A stretch of 49,079 nt of DNA. Origin: Micromonospora foliorum (GTDB lineage: Bacteria; Actinomycetota; Actinomycetes; Mycobacteriales; Micromonosporaceae). The DNA lies in NCBI RefSeq assembly GCF_022229015.1, contig NZ_JAKKFF010000012.1, positions 1-49,079 of the forward strand, given 5' to 3'. The position numbers were made by a program, and so were the translations under genes. Positions within the stretch are counted from its first letter, which is position 1. Each line of letters starts with the position of its first letter. The notes beneath the pieces were generated by a model, which saw nothing but the letters and a program-made list of their open reading frames with translations, was not told the origin of the DNA and did no database searches. Shown in pieces: positions 8,214-16,026 of this stretch.

Positions 8214-8364
8214 ACGATCGCCACGAAGACCCTCGGTGACCTCGTCACCGAGCTGGTGATGAGCGGCTTCGGCGAGCCGGTCACCGTCACCGCCCCGCCC
8301 GCCCGCCCGCCCGCCCGCCAAGGACACCGAGGCGGCGGCAGCCGAGATGTGCAAGTACTTCTGA
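8214..8364 (+). pseudogene. C-terminal remnant, possibly of a LppX/LprG-type lipoprotein
   Basis: The plus strand reads LGDLVTELVMSGFGEPVTVT then APPA in one frame and, after a tetranucleotide repeat, KDTEAAAAEMCKYF-stop in another. The FGEPVTVTAPPA pattern followed by a short acidic tail resembles the C-terminus of actinobacterial LppX/LprAFG-type lipoproteins. The frame change coincides with the (CCCG)n tract, so slippage is the likely cause. Family assignment is tentative because only about 45 residues remain. Confidence 0.4.
8294..8319. repeat. Tetranucleotide tract (CCCG)6
   Basis: Six consecutive CCCG units (G at 8297, 8301, 8305, 8309, 8313, 8317). The tract lies exactly where the reading frame of the flanking remnant shifts. 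Confidence 0.85.
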
Positions 8365-8385
8365 CGTTCTGTTCTGCCATATCTT

Positions 8386-8465
8386 CAAGATCCGCGCAGT
8401 TTCGGGGAAAGTGCCGCCTCCGGTTGCCGTGAGGCGGCATCTTCCCTGAAGTTGCGCGGATCTTG
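8386..8465. repeat. 80-bp inverted repeat, REP/MITE-like hairpin
   Basis: Left arm 8386-8420 and right arm 8431-8465 match at 30 of 35 positions, with a 10-base loop. The outer 13 bases of each arm (CAAGATCCGCGCA) and the inner 8 (GCCGCCTC) pair perfectly, and the five mismatches are all transitions. It sits in a decayed region away from gene ends, which favours a mobile or repetitive palindromic element over a terminator. No target-site duplication is evident. Confidence 0.7.
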
Positions 8466-8467
8466 GC

Positions 8468-8716
8468 TTATCCCGCTGATCTTCGAGCGCGACCTCGCGT
8501 AGCGCTCCGGTCAGGGGCGGCCGTTGATGCTCGCTCGCGCGGCTGCTGCCTGCCGGTGGCGGCGAAGGTGCCGGTGACCCGCCCGACGGTGAGGTCAACG
8601 GCGACCTTGACCAGCTTGTCGCCGCGATAGTCGTAGGCGAGCACCTCGGTTCGGCGGGTGGTTCCGTCGCCGTCCGCGCGCAGCATCCTCCATTGAGGAC
8701 GATCGTCGTTGAGCAA
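8468..8716 (-). pseudogene. Short coding remnant
   Basis: The minus strand reads RRTEVLAYDYRGDKLVKVAV then DLTVGRVTGTFAATGRQQP, a beta-strand pattern like the copper amine oxidase N-terminal-type domains found in actinobacterial secreted proteins. The flanking sequence on both sides loses protein-like character. It has no ribosome-binding site at its first ATG. I interpret it as a fragment of a lost gene; function cannot be assigned. Confidence 0.35.
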
Positions 8717-8932
8717 CTAACGGAATCCGTGGCATGAGATCACGGTTGGTGATCGGGTTTGGCGTGCCGAGAGGGAGCGCGGCGCCGACCAACGGCGTGC
8801 TCAGTCGCGGCGAGGAAGGTGCGGGTGGTGACGGGCGTCGCTGGATCGGGTGCCGTCGGGGTGCACCGACTCACATCGTCGTGCGCGCGACCAGGCTCCT
8901 GCCCAGAGGGCGGGCTTGGCTGATCTTCGAGG

Positions 8933-9005
8933 TGCCCCCGGCAGGATTCGAACCTGCGACACACGGTTTAGGAAACCGATGCTCTATCCCCTGAGCTACG
9001 GGGGC
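8933..9005 (-). tRNA. tRNA-Arg (anticodon CCU)
   Basis: The minus strand folds into a full cloverleaf of 73 nt: acceptor stem GCCCCCG/CGGGGGC with discriminator A, D arm with AGCTC...GAGC, anticodon loop TTCCTAA giving anticodon CCU, and T arm GCAGGTTCGAATCCTGC. CCA is not encoded. It reads AGG codons. Its 3' end faces the decayed stretch. Confidence 0.95.
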
Positions 9006-9218
9006 GCGAGGGCCTAGTCTAGCGACCTGGGGTTCACCTGGGGTGGCAGGGAGTGCCCACGTTCATCCACCCCACCCGGACCCCTGTTCCCCCAGCCCAG
9101 GGCCGCACCCCGAGCAGCGAACCCGGCCTGCGACCGACGGTCGGCCGCAGTGTTCCGCGTTGGCATCGATTGACCCGGGTTGGCACCCACTGGAAAGCGC
9201 CCACTCGCACATCCGCGC

Positions 9219-9869
9219 CTACGGGCTGGGGTGCCGGGCGGCGCGACGACGCTCGGTGAGCCGTCGCGCCTTCACCGCGTTGCCGCAGTCGGCCATGCGA
9301 CACCAGCGGCGGGAACCGTTGCGGCTCTGATCGAGGAACAGCCAGCCACAGCCCCCTTCGAGCACCGGACAGCGGCGCACCCGGGTCAGATCGGCCGTCA
9401 GCATGACGTCGAGGGCAGCCTCGGCCATCCGGTCGGGCACCAGCATGGCCGGCACCGTGCCGTAGACCAGCCGCACCTGCGACGAGTCGAGCACGAATCT
9501 TGCTCGGGCAGCCGCGCCGGACCAGCGCTGATGTAGTGCGACAAGGGCGGCACCGGCCGCGATGGGGTCACCCGCCGCTGCACCGTCCGCGTCGGTGACC
9601 GCCGCGAGCAGCACGAGATAGAGCCCTTCACGAATGTCCCGCACGGCGGCCAGCCCCGCGTGCGCCGCCGCAGGCTCGTCGCGCCACGCACGGCCCACCT
9701 GGTCGGCCTCCGCGTCGCTGACCACGCCCACCCGGACCGACCAGCGCAGCAGGGCGGAGCTGTCGGACAGGAAGTCGTGCGGCGACGCACCCCCTCGCTC
9801 CAGCGTGTTGGCCAGATCGAGTGCCGGGTGGCCGCCGACCAACGGTAGCTGGCACACGTCCAGTGGCAT
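9219..9869 (-). CDS. CGNR zinc-finger / ABATE-domain transcriptional regulator
   Basis: 216 residues. The N-terminal part (LPLVGGHPALDLANTLERGG) is the stress-induced ABATE domain, and the C-terminus carries the CGNR zinc finger: RRCP...GCGWLFLDQSRNGSRRWC followed by MADCGNAVKARR. Cysteines and the CGN motif are intact. Such proteins are DNA-binding regulators, often next to transporters or hydrolases. It is divergent from an MFS gene 145 bases away and likely controls it. No clear Shine-Dalgarno precedes the ATG. Confidence 0.88.
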   Translation of the reverse strand: MPLDVCQLPLVGGHPALDLANTLERGGASPHDFLSDSSALLRWSVRVGVVSDAEADQVGRAWRDEPAAAHAGLAAVRDIREGLYLVLLAAVTDADGAAAGDPIAAGAALVALHQRWSGAAARARFVLDSSQVRLVYGTVPAMLVPDRMAEAALDVMLTADLTRVRRCPVLEGGCGWLFLDQSRNGSRRWCRMADCGNAVKARRLTERRRAARHPSP

Positions 9870-9880
9870 GCAGCAAAGCT

Positions 9881-9904
9881 ACCACCTAAACCCTCGAAGG
9901 TGGT
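9881..9904. promoter_or_regulatory. Inverted repeat in the CGNR/MFS divergent region
   Basis: ACCACCT at 9881-9887 and AGGTGGT at 9898-9904 form a perfect 7-bp inverted repeat with a 10-base centre, 12 bases upstream of the CGNR gene start. A candidate operator for the CGNR protein. Confidence 0.45.
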
Positions 9905-10014
9905 TACGCCCGACGCCCGTCGATGCTACCTTCAAAACCCAGTTAGCCGGAATCACGAAGCCTCGTTCGTGACGGCTGCTCGCTACACCTCGTCCAGGAT
10001 CTGGGAGGTAGCCG

Positions 10015-11259
10015 ATGGTGCACCAACGACGTGCGGCCTATGCCCTCGCCGCGTTGTCCGCCGCCACTTTCTGTTACGTCACCACCGAGGTGCTTCCGAT
10101 CGGGTTGCTCACGCTGATCGCGCCAGACCTGGGACGCTCCAGGTCCGAGGCCGGTCTACTGGTGACCGGGTACGCCGTGGTGGTCATGATTGTGGCGCTC
10201 CCGCTGACCCGGGTCACTCGGCGTGTGCCCCGGCGCCCGCTGCTCGCCGGCGCCCTCGGTGTGTTCGCCGCGGCGACGACGGTGTCGGCCTTCGCCACCT
10301 CCTACGAGGTGTTGCTCGCCGCGCGGTTGGTGTCCGCCACCACCAACGGTGTCTTCTGGGCGGTGGTGTTCCCGGTGGCGATCTCGATGTTCCCCGCGAA
10401 CATCCGAGGCCGCATCGTGGCTCGACTGTCGATCGGTAACGCCCTCGGCCCCGTCCTCGGCGTGCCGCTGAGCACCTGGTTGGGCGGGCAGGCCGGGTGG
10501 AGGGCCGCCTTCGTCGCGATGGCCATCTTCGGCTTCGTCACCTGCATCGCGGTCGCCCTGCTCCTGCCGAGCGTCACACCGCAACAGAGCGCCGGCGACA
10601 TCGGGCCGATGCCGGATCGGCACCGTTTCGTCGTGCTCCTCCTCGCCACCATCCTCGCGGTCACCGGTGCCATGGGCGCGTTCACCTACATGACCGTCTT
10701 CCTCCTCGACGTCAGCGGGTTCGCGGCAGCATCTCTCGGCCTGCTGCTCTTCGTTCAAGGCTCGTTCGGCGTCGCCGGCACCTGGGTGGTCGGCCGGGTC
10801 CTGGACCGGTTTCCGCTCGGTGTCGTGCTGGTTCTCCTCGGTCTCCTTACCGCCGCGATGCTCGGCCTCTCTGGATTTGGCGCCAGCAAGGCATTGACGG
10901 TCCCGTTGCTCGCCCTGGCGGGGATGTCGTTCAGCTCGCTGATCGCGGGAATCCAGCACCGCGTCATGCAGGTGGCCCCGTCGACCACCGACATGGCGTC
11001 GGCCAGCCTCAGCGTCGCGTTCAACTTCGGCCTCGCGGCCGGCTCGTTCATCGGTGCGGGCCTGCTGGTGACGGCCGGGGTGCGCGTCATCCCGTTCTTC
11101 GGTGGCCTGCTGACGGCCGCGGCGATCGCGTTGCTCGCCGGCCACGAGATGTCCCGTAAGCGAGGGCGGAACCACAAGCCTGACCACAGCAGTTGGCCGG
11201 TGCGACAGACCCACAGCCGCGATGCCGAGAAGCCACAGGCCACCAGCGTGCGGACATAG
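10015..11259 (+). CDS. MFS transporter, DHA1 (12-TM drug:H+ antiporter) type
   Basis: 414 residues with about 12 hydrophobic helices and a typical DHA1 start (ALAALSAATFCYVTTEVLPI), motif A-like RVTRRVPRRPLLAG after TM2, and the TM5 region GNALGPVLGVPLSTWLGG. It resembles the AraJ/Cmx family of sugar or drug exporters in the cytoplasmic membrane. GGAGGT lies 7 bases before the ATG. The substrate is unknown; divergence from a CGNR regulator suggests inducible efflux. The basic C-terminal tail (RKRGRNHK...) is cytoplasmic. Confidence 0.9.
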   Translation: MVHQRRAAYALAALSAATFCYVTTEVLPIGLLTLIAPDLGRSRSEAGLLVTGYAVVVMIVALPLTRVTRRVPRRPLLAGALGVFAAATTVSAFATSYEVLLAARLVSATTNGVFWAVVFPVAISMFPANIRGRIVARLSIGNALGPVLGVPLSTWLGGQAGWRAAFVAMAIFGFVTCIAVALLLPSVTPQQSAGDIGPMPDRHRFVVLLLATILAVTGAMGAFTYMTVFLLDVSGFAAASLGLLLFVQGSFGVAGTWVVGRVLDRFPLGVVLVLLGLLTAAMLGLSGFGASKALTVPLLALAGMSFSSLIAGIQHRVMQVAPSTTDMASASLSVAFNFGLAAGSFIGAGLLVTAGVRVIPFFGGLLTAAAIALLAGHEMSRKRGRNHKPDHSSWPVRQTHSRDAEKPQATSVRT

Positions 11260-11262
11260 GGA

Positions 11263-11301
11263 CGGGCCCGGTGCGGAGAGTGGTCCTCCGCGCCGGGCCC
11301 G
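11263..11301. terminator. Bidirectional terminator between MFS and cellulase genes
   Basis: CGGGCCCGGTGCGGAG at 11263-11278 pairs with CTCCGCGCCGGGCCCG at 11286-11301, 16 bp with one wobble, between convergent genes. Confidence 0.85.
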
Positions 11302-11316
11302 CCGCATCGGTTGGGG

Positions 11317-12705
11317 TCAGCTGGTCACGCAGTCGGCCAGCACGCCCGGGCCGGTGCCGGTGCCCTGGAAGCCGAAGTTGGTCGACTGGCGACCAAGGAC
11401 TCGTCCGTTGTAGCTCACGTTGGTGAACCCGACGGTTCCGCTGGTGCCGCTGACCTGAGCGTTCCAGGCGCTGGTGACCGCGCCGCCGGGCAGCGGGACA
11501 GTCACGGTCCAGCCGTTGATGTCCGACTTGCCGGCGGTGACCGTCACGCTTGCGGTGAAACCGCCGGCCCACTGGTTGACCGCGATCGACGCGTAGCAGC
11601 CGTCACCCGCCGGCGGCGTGGTGTTCGGCGGAGGGGTGGTCGGCGGCGTGGTCGTCGGCGGGGTCGTGGTCGGAGGAGTGGTGGTCGGCGGCGGCGTCGT
11701 CGGCGGGGTGGTGGTGGGCGGGTTGGGCGCGCCGTTGGCCAGGCTGAAGGCCAGGTCGGGCTGGAACGAACCGGCCGTGAAGCGGCAGCCGTCCGCCTCC
11801 CCCGGCGGCTTCACCCACAGGTACGCGTCGATGTTGGCGTCGCCGGTGTTGGTCGTCGGGTACTGCCCGATGCGCCGGTCGGTGTTGTCGTCGCCGCACC
11901 AGTCCCCGCTGGCGCCCCCGTTACGGCTGGTGTCGATGACCTGGCGCTTGCCCGAGATGCCCATGCCGTTGAGGGCGGAGATGACGGCCCGGCCGAAGTT
12001 CGCCTCGCTGGAGGTGGAGTTGTAGTTCGACACGTTGGTGAAGAAGCCGTCGGCGTACTGCACGCCGGCCGCCCGGAGCCGGTTGGCCGTCTCACCCGAG
12101 CTGTTCCAGGTGGAGTGGCCGCCGTCGAGGTACACCTTGGCGTTGGGGTTGCCGGACTTGATGGTCCGGGTGGCCGTGGAGATCGCCGCGTTGCGCGCGC
12201 TGATCTCGGCGCCGCTCAGGCAGGTCAGCAGGGCGAGCGAGTCGGTTTCCAGGATGATGATGACGGTCTGGTTGCCCAGTCCCCTGGCGAAGTTGGACAC
12301 CCACGTCTGGTACTGGTTGAGGTCCGGCGCACCACCGGCGCTGGCCCCGCCGCAGTCCCGGTTGGTGATCTCGTACACCGCCAGCACCGGGATCTGCTGC
12401 GCCGCGTTGGCGGCGCCGATGAATCCGGATACCTCGGACTGCACGGTCGAGGGGTTGAAGTTGGCGAACCAGCGGGCCGCCGGCTGACTCGCGATCTTGT
12501 CGCGGATGACGGCGGTACGCGAGTCGCCGGGGTTGGCGGCGACCCAGCGGACGACGGCCGAACTCGGGTCGCGGTAGAGCGACCCGGACAGCGTGCCGGC
12601 GGAGGCGCTGCTGACGGCGAGGCAGACGCCGACGGCGGTGGCGCCCGCGACGGCCGCCACGCTGATGGCCGCCGATCTGCGGCGGAGCGAGGAGAGGATA
12701 GCCAC
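11317..12705 (-). CDS. Secreted GH6 endoglucanase with C-terminal CBM2
   Basis: 462 residues. Sec-type signal peptide (SSLRRRSAAISV..., cleavage near SSASA-G), then a glycoside hydrolase family 6 domain from LSGSLYRDPSSAVVRWVAAN; acidic residues expected in the active site are seen in EITNRDCGG, ILETDSLALL (family consensus EPDSL, here ETDSL) and VIDTSRNGG. A Pro/Thr linker of PTTTPP repeats joins a CBM2 cellulose-binding module of about 100 residues starting at GDGCYASIAVNQW and ending CVTS. It hydrolyses beta-1,4-glucan outside the cell. The GTG at 12705 is chosen over one at 12726 because GGAGG lies 9 bases upstream and gives a normal signal peptide. A CelR/CebR-like operator lies 40 bases upstream. 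Confidence 0.92.
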   Translation of the reverse strand: MAILSSLRRRSAAISVAAVAGATAVGVCLAVSSASAGTLSGSLYRDPSSAVVRWVAANPGDSRTAVIRDKIASQPAARWFANFNPSTVQSEVSGFIGAANAAQQIPVLAVYEITNRDCGGASAGGAPDLNQYQTWVSNFARGLGNQTVIIILETDSLALLTCLSGAEISARNAAISTATRTIKSGNPNAKVYLDGGHSTWNSSGETANRLRAAGVQYADGFFTNVSNYNSTSSEANFGRAVISALNGMGISGKRQVIDTSRNGGASGDWCGDDNTDRRIGQYPTTNTGDANIDAYLWVKPPGEADGCRFTAGSFQPDLAFSLANGAPNPPTTTPPTTPPPTTTPPTTTPPTTTPPTTPPPNTTPPAGDGCYASIAVNQWAGGFTASVTVTAGKSDINGWTVTVPLPGGAVTSAWNAQVSGTSGTVGFTNVSYNGRVLGRQSTNFGFQGTGTGPGVLADCVTS

Positions 12706-13057
12706 GACGTGTTGCCTCCAGATCACATAGATGTATCTAAGTTCATGGGAGCGTTCCCATGGACGTTAGCGGAGGCGCGTACCGCTGCCAAGGTGTGAAG
12801 CTCGCCGATGGGGCAAATACCGGTGTTCGTGTGCCATGGAGACGCGCGTGGTGGGACGCGGGTGCCCTTGCCCGACTGCTTGACCAAGGGCACCCGCCGG
12901 ATCACCCTGGCAACGGCCCCGAGCGGCGATCTACGTGTTGCATATCCGCAGCCGGGGCCGTATCGCCACGGGAGCGGGCCGCGCGCTGCGCCTGCTGCGA
13001 AGGTGATGCGTATCGTGGATAGAACGGCTGCCAGTTCTGGGCAGGGAAGGCCTCGAC
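12706..13057. other. Promoter region of the cellulase and non-coding stretch
   Basis: About 350 bases. Contains the CelR/CebR-like operator (listed separately) and the palindrome TAGATGTATCTA at 12728-12739, possibly part of the cellulase promoter. Nothing gene-like is seen from 12770 to 13057. Confidence 0.5.
12746..12759. promoter_or_regulatory. CelR/CebR-type operator upstream of the cellulase
   Basis: TGGGAGCGTTCCCA differs at one position from TGGGAGCGCTCCCA, the known LacI-family CelR/CebR operator controlling cellulase genes in actinomycetes, where cellobiose is the inducer. Position 40 bases upstream of the cellulase start fits repression. Confidence 0.85.
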
Positions 13058-13431
13058 ATGACAGACGGCACCGTCTACTCCGGCCCGCACTGGCACCGCT
13101 ACGCCACCAGCGACACCGATGAGGCGCACGACTACATCCGGCGAGCATTCTTCGACGTCAGGGTGCGGTTCTCCGGGGAAGGCCGCGACGGAGCCGGCCT
13201 CCGTAACGTCACGACCAGCCTCGCCGACGTCGACGTGACTCGCCTGCACTACTCGGCGCGTACCCTACGTCCGCCAGGTCCGCCTCGAACGCGCGCACCG
13301 CGACCTGCCCGGCCACCGGTGCCACCGTCACCCTGATCCCGAGGCGTTGGGGCTTCACCCACCTCGGACGCTTCAGCACCGACTACCGCGCCGCCTACGG
13401 CAGAAGCCCCAGCCACACCCTGCGCACCTGA
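13058..13431 (+). pseudogene. AraC-family regulator pseudogene
   Basis: The first 67 codons (MTDGTVYSGPHWHRYATSDT, then DEAHDYIRRAFFDVRVRFSG) read as the N-terminus of an AraC-binding-like ligand domain. From 13263 the sequence jumps to the C-terminal HTH of the same family: PYVRQVRLERAHRDL in a second frame, then GFTHLGRFSTDYRAAYGRSP and SHTLRT-stop in a third. About 200 central residues are missing compared with the usual 310-330, and three frames are used, so the gene is dead. It lies 49 bases from adoK at the edge of the biosynthetic cluster. Confidence 0.82.
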
Positions 13432-13480
13432 CCCCAGCCTCGTCGACGAAACCGGCGGTCGTCTCGGCCGGCTGGCCCGG

Positions 13481-14458
13481 TCAGACCCGGGCCAGCCCCA
13501 GTGCACGCACATCGACCGCGACGTCGGGGCCGTAGGAGTCGGCGATGCGGCGCTCGAACGCGTCCGCGTCGACCGTGTATTCCTGCGGGCCCTCGACCTC
13601 CAGGACGTGCGCCGCCAGGACGCAGCCCACCTGTGCCGCACGTTCGATGGGCAGGTCGGCGGCGAGCGCGGCGAAGAAGCCGGCCCGGAAGCCGTCGCCG
13701 ACACCGGTCGGGTCGACGATGCCGCCCACCCGCGCCGCCGGCACCAGGAAGTCGCCGTCCTGCCCGGTGATCCGTACCCCGTTGGCACCTAGGGTCACGA
13801 CCCGCACGGCCACGCGGCGCAGGATGTCGTCTTCGCTCAGCCCGGTCTTCGACTCCAGCAGTGCCGCCTCGTACTCGTTCGTCAACAGGTAGCGCGCGCC
13901 GTTGATCATCGCCTCGATGTCGGCCGACGGCATCCGGGCCAGCTGCTGTGACGGGTCGGCGGCGAAGGGCAGGCCCAGTCGGCGGCAGGCGGCGGCACGG
14001 GCGAGCATCGTGTCCGGGTTCTCCGCGGCGACGATGACGAGCCCGAGGCCACCGGCCCGCGCGGCGACACCGTCGAGGCTGATCCGGTCCGGCTCGCCCA
14101 TGGCGCCGGGATAGAACGACGCGATCTGGCAGAGGTCGGTGTCGGTGGTGCAGATGAACCGGGCGGTGTGCGCGATCGAGCTGACCTGCACCTCCGAGCA
14201 GTCGACCCCGTGGCCCTCCAGCCAGCTGCGGTAGTCGCCGAAGTCGCCACCGACCGCGCCGAGCAGCACCGGCCGGTGCCCGAGTTGAGCGAGCCCGAAG
14301 GCGATGTTGGCCGCGACCCCGCCGCGCCGGACGACGAGGTCGTCGACGAGGAACGAGAGCGAGACGGTGTCGAGGCTGCCGGCGATGAGTTGCTCGGCGA
14401 ACCGCCCCGGGAAGCGCATCAGATGGTCGGTCGCGATCGAGCCGGATACGGCGATCAT
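13481..14458 (-). CDS. adoK: Adenosine kinase (PfkB family)
   Basis: 325 residues, close to the mycobacterial adenosine kinase type of the PfkB/ribokinase fold. Substrate motif RRGGVAANIAFGLAQLG (46-60) and ATP/anion-hole motif DPTGVGDGFRAGF with the catalytic base Asp255. It phosphorylates adenosine to AMP with ATP. The gene follows ahcY by 15 bases, so it removes the adenosine made by SAH hydrolysis and pulls that reversible reaction forward. A general sugar kinase is the alternative, but the neighbour and SGSIATDHLMRFPGRF start argue for adenosine. Confidence 0.88.
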   Translation of the reverse strand: MIAVSGSIATDHLMRFPGRFAEQLIAGSLDTVSLSFLVDDLVVRRGGVAANIAFGLAQLGHRPVLLGAVGGDFGDYRSWLEGHGVDCSEVQVSSIAHTARFICTTDTDLCQIASFYPGAMGEPDRISLDGVAARAGGLGLVIVAAENPDTMLARAAACRRLGLPFAADPSQQLARMPSADIEAMINGARYLLTNEYEAALLESKTGLSEDDILRRVAVRVVTLGANGVRITGQDGDFLVPAARVGGIVDPTGVGDGFRAGFFAALAADLPIERAAQVGCVLAAHVLEVEGPQEYTVDADAFERRIADSYGPDVAVDVRALGLARV

Positions 14459-14473
14459 GCGGGGCGGGCCCTC

Positions 14474-15919
14474 TCAGTAGCGGTAGTGGTCGGGCTTGTA
14501 GGGCCCTTCGACCGGGACACCGAGGTAGCTGGCTTGTTCCTTGGTCAGTTCGGTGAGGCGGACACCCAGCGCGCCGAGGTGGAGTCGCGCGACCTTCTCG
14601 TCCAGGTGCTTGGGAAGGGTGTGGACGCCGACCGGGTACTGGTCGGTGCTGGTGAACAGCTCGATCTGCGCGATGGTCTGGTTGGCGAAGCTGTTCGACA
14701 TCACGAAGCTCGGATGCCCGGTGGCGTTGCCGAGGTTCAACAGCCGCCCCTCGGACAGCACGATGATCGAGTGGCCGTCCGCGAACCGCCACTCGTCCAC
14801 CTGCGGCTTCACGGTGATCCGCTCGACGTCGCCGCGTTTCGCGAGACCGGCCATGTCGATCTCGTTGTCGAAGTGGCCGATGTTTCCCACGATCGCCTGG
14901 TGCTTCATCCGCGCCATGTGCTCGTTGGTGATCACGCTGAAGCAGCCCGTCGCGGTCACGAAGATGTCCGCGGTCTCGACCACGTCATCGATGGTCGCGA
15001 CCTGGTAGCCGTCCATCGCCGCCTGCAGTGCGCAGATCGGGTCCACCTCGGTCACGATGACCCGCGCACCCTGACCACGCAGACTCTCGGCGCAGCCCTT
15101 GCCGACGTCGCCGTAGCCGAACACGACGGCGACCTTCCCGCCGATCAGCACATCGGTGGCCCGGTTGATCCCGTCGATCAACGAGTGGCGGCAGCCGTAC
15201 TTGTTGTCGAACTTGCTCTTGGTCACCGAGTCGTTCACGTTGATCGCCGGGAACAGCAGGTTTCCCGCCTGCTGCATCTCGTACAGCCGGTGCACACCGG
15301 TCGTGGTCTCCTCGGTCACTCCCTTGATCCCGGCGGCGACCCGCGTCCAGCGGCGGTTGTCCTCCCGCAGCGACCGCGTCAGCACACCGAGGATGACCTC
15401 GTACTCCTCGGAGTCGGCGCTCTCCGGCGACGGGACCGCCCCGATCGCCTCGAACTCGGCACCCTTGTGCACCAACAGCGTGGCGTCACCACCATCGTCG
15501 AGGATCATGTTGGGGCCCTGCCCGTCCGGCCAGAGCAGCACCTGCTGGGTGCACCACCAGTACTCGTCGAGGGACTCGCCCTTCCAGGCGTAGACCGGCA
15601 CACCCGCCGGGGCGTCCGGGGTGCCGGTCGGGCCGACCACGGCCGCTGCCGCCGCGTGATCCTGGGTCGAGAAGATGTTGCAGGACGCCCACCGGACCTG
15701 CGCGCCGAGCGCCACCAGCGTCTCGATCAACACCGCCGTCTGAATCGTCATGTGCAGCGAGCCGGTGATCCGCGCACCCTTTAACGGCTGTCGCTCGGCG
15801 AACTCCCTCCGGATCGACATCAGACCCGGCATCTCATGCTCGGCCAGCTCGATCTCCTTACGCCCGAAGGCCGCCAACGATAGATCCGCCACCTTGAAAT
15901 CGCTGAAGTTGCCAGTCAT
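14474..15919 (-). CDS. ahcY: S-adenosylhomocysteine hydrolase
   Basis: 481 residues, the long actinobacterial form. Substrate and catalytic regions [23 protein letters not shown]-binding [15 protein letters not shown], and the conserved C-terminus KPDHYRY are all present. It splits S-adenosylhomocysteine into adenosine and homocysteine, relieving product inhibition of methyltransferases. ATG 15919 is chosen because GGGAGGG lies 8 bases upstream; the GTG at 15937 would start within that site. Likely co-transcribed with adoK. Being in a cluster with three O-methyltransferases and metK, it probably serves secondary metabolism and may be a second copy to a housekeeping gene elsewhere. Confidence 0.95.
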   Translation of the reverse strand: MTGNFSDFKVADLSLAAFGRKEIELAEHEMPGLMSIRREFAERQPLKGARITGSLHMTIQTAVLIETLVALGAQVRWASCNIFSTQDHAAAAAVVGPTGTPDAPAGVPVYAWKGESLDEYWWCTQQVLLWPDGQGPNMILDDGGDATLLVHKGAEFEAIGAVPSPESADSEEYEVILGVLTRSLREDNRRWTRVAAGIKGVTEETTTGVHRLYEMQQAGNLLFPAINVNDSVTKSKFDNKYGCRHSLIDGINRATDVLIGGKVAVVFGYGDVGKGCAESLRGQGARVIVTEVDPICALQAAMDGYQVATIDDVVETADIFVTATGCFSVITNEHMARMKHQAIVGNIGHFDNEIDMAGLAKRGDVERITVKPQVDEWRFADGHSIIVLSEGRLLNLGNATGHPSFVMSNSFANQTIAQIELFTSTDQYPVGVHTLPKHLDEKVARLHLGALGVRLTELTKEQASYLGVPVEGPYKPDHYRY

Positions 15920-15986
15920 GTCCGCACCCTCCCGCACCAGTGTCGAGGACCGTTGGAGTCCCGTTCAACCGCGCCCGTGCTCCACA

Positions 15987-16012
15987 CACCCGGGCCGCCA
16001 GGGGCCCGGGTG
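15987..16012 (-). terminator. Terminator between heme peroxidase and ahcY
   Basis: Perfect 10-bp stem CACCCGGGCC / GGCCCGGGTG with a 6-nt loop, just after the peroxidase stop codon. It separates the ahcY-adoK unit from the upstream genes. Confidence 0.75.
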
Positions 16013-16026
16013 CGGAGCAAGCGCCG

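Larger units (their letters stand above)
8159..8932. other. Decayed intergenic stretch between clpP and tRNA-Arg
   Basis: About 770 bases with no intact gene. It contains a frameshifted coding remnant with a (CCCG)n repeat, an 80-bp inverted repeat, and a minus-strand coding remnant, each listed separately. From 8720 to 8930 I see nothing further. Confidence 0.6.

Noticed and set aside
11640..11720. Short tandem GGTGGTCGGCGG-type repeats, CRISPR-like at first sight
   Set aside because: They encode the Pro/Thr linker of the cellulase; there are no spacers.
12808..13122. Small plus-strand frame between the cellulase and the AraC remnant
   Set aside because: No ribosome-binding site, no domain pattern, and it runs into the pseudogene in another frame.
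15920..16026. Possible SAM or SAH riboswitch upstream of ahcY
   Set aside because: The stretch is filled by the terminator and ribosome-binding site; no conserved riboswitch core is visible.
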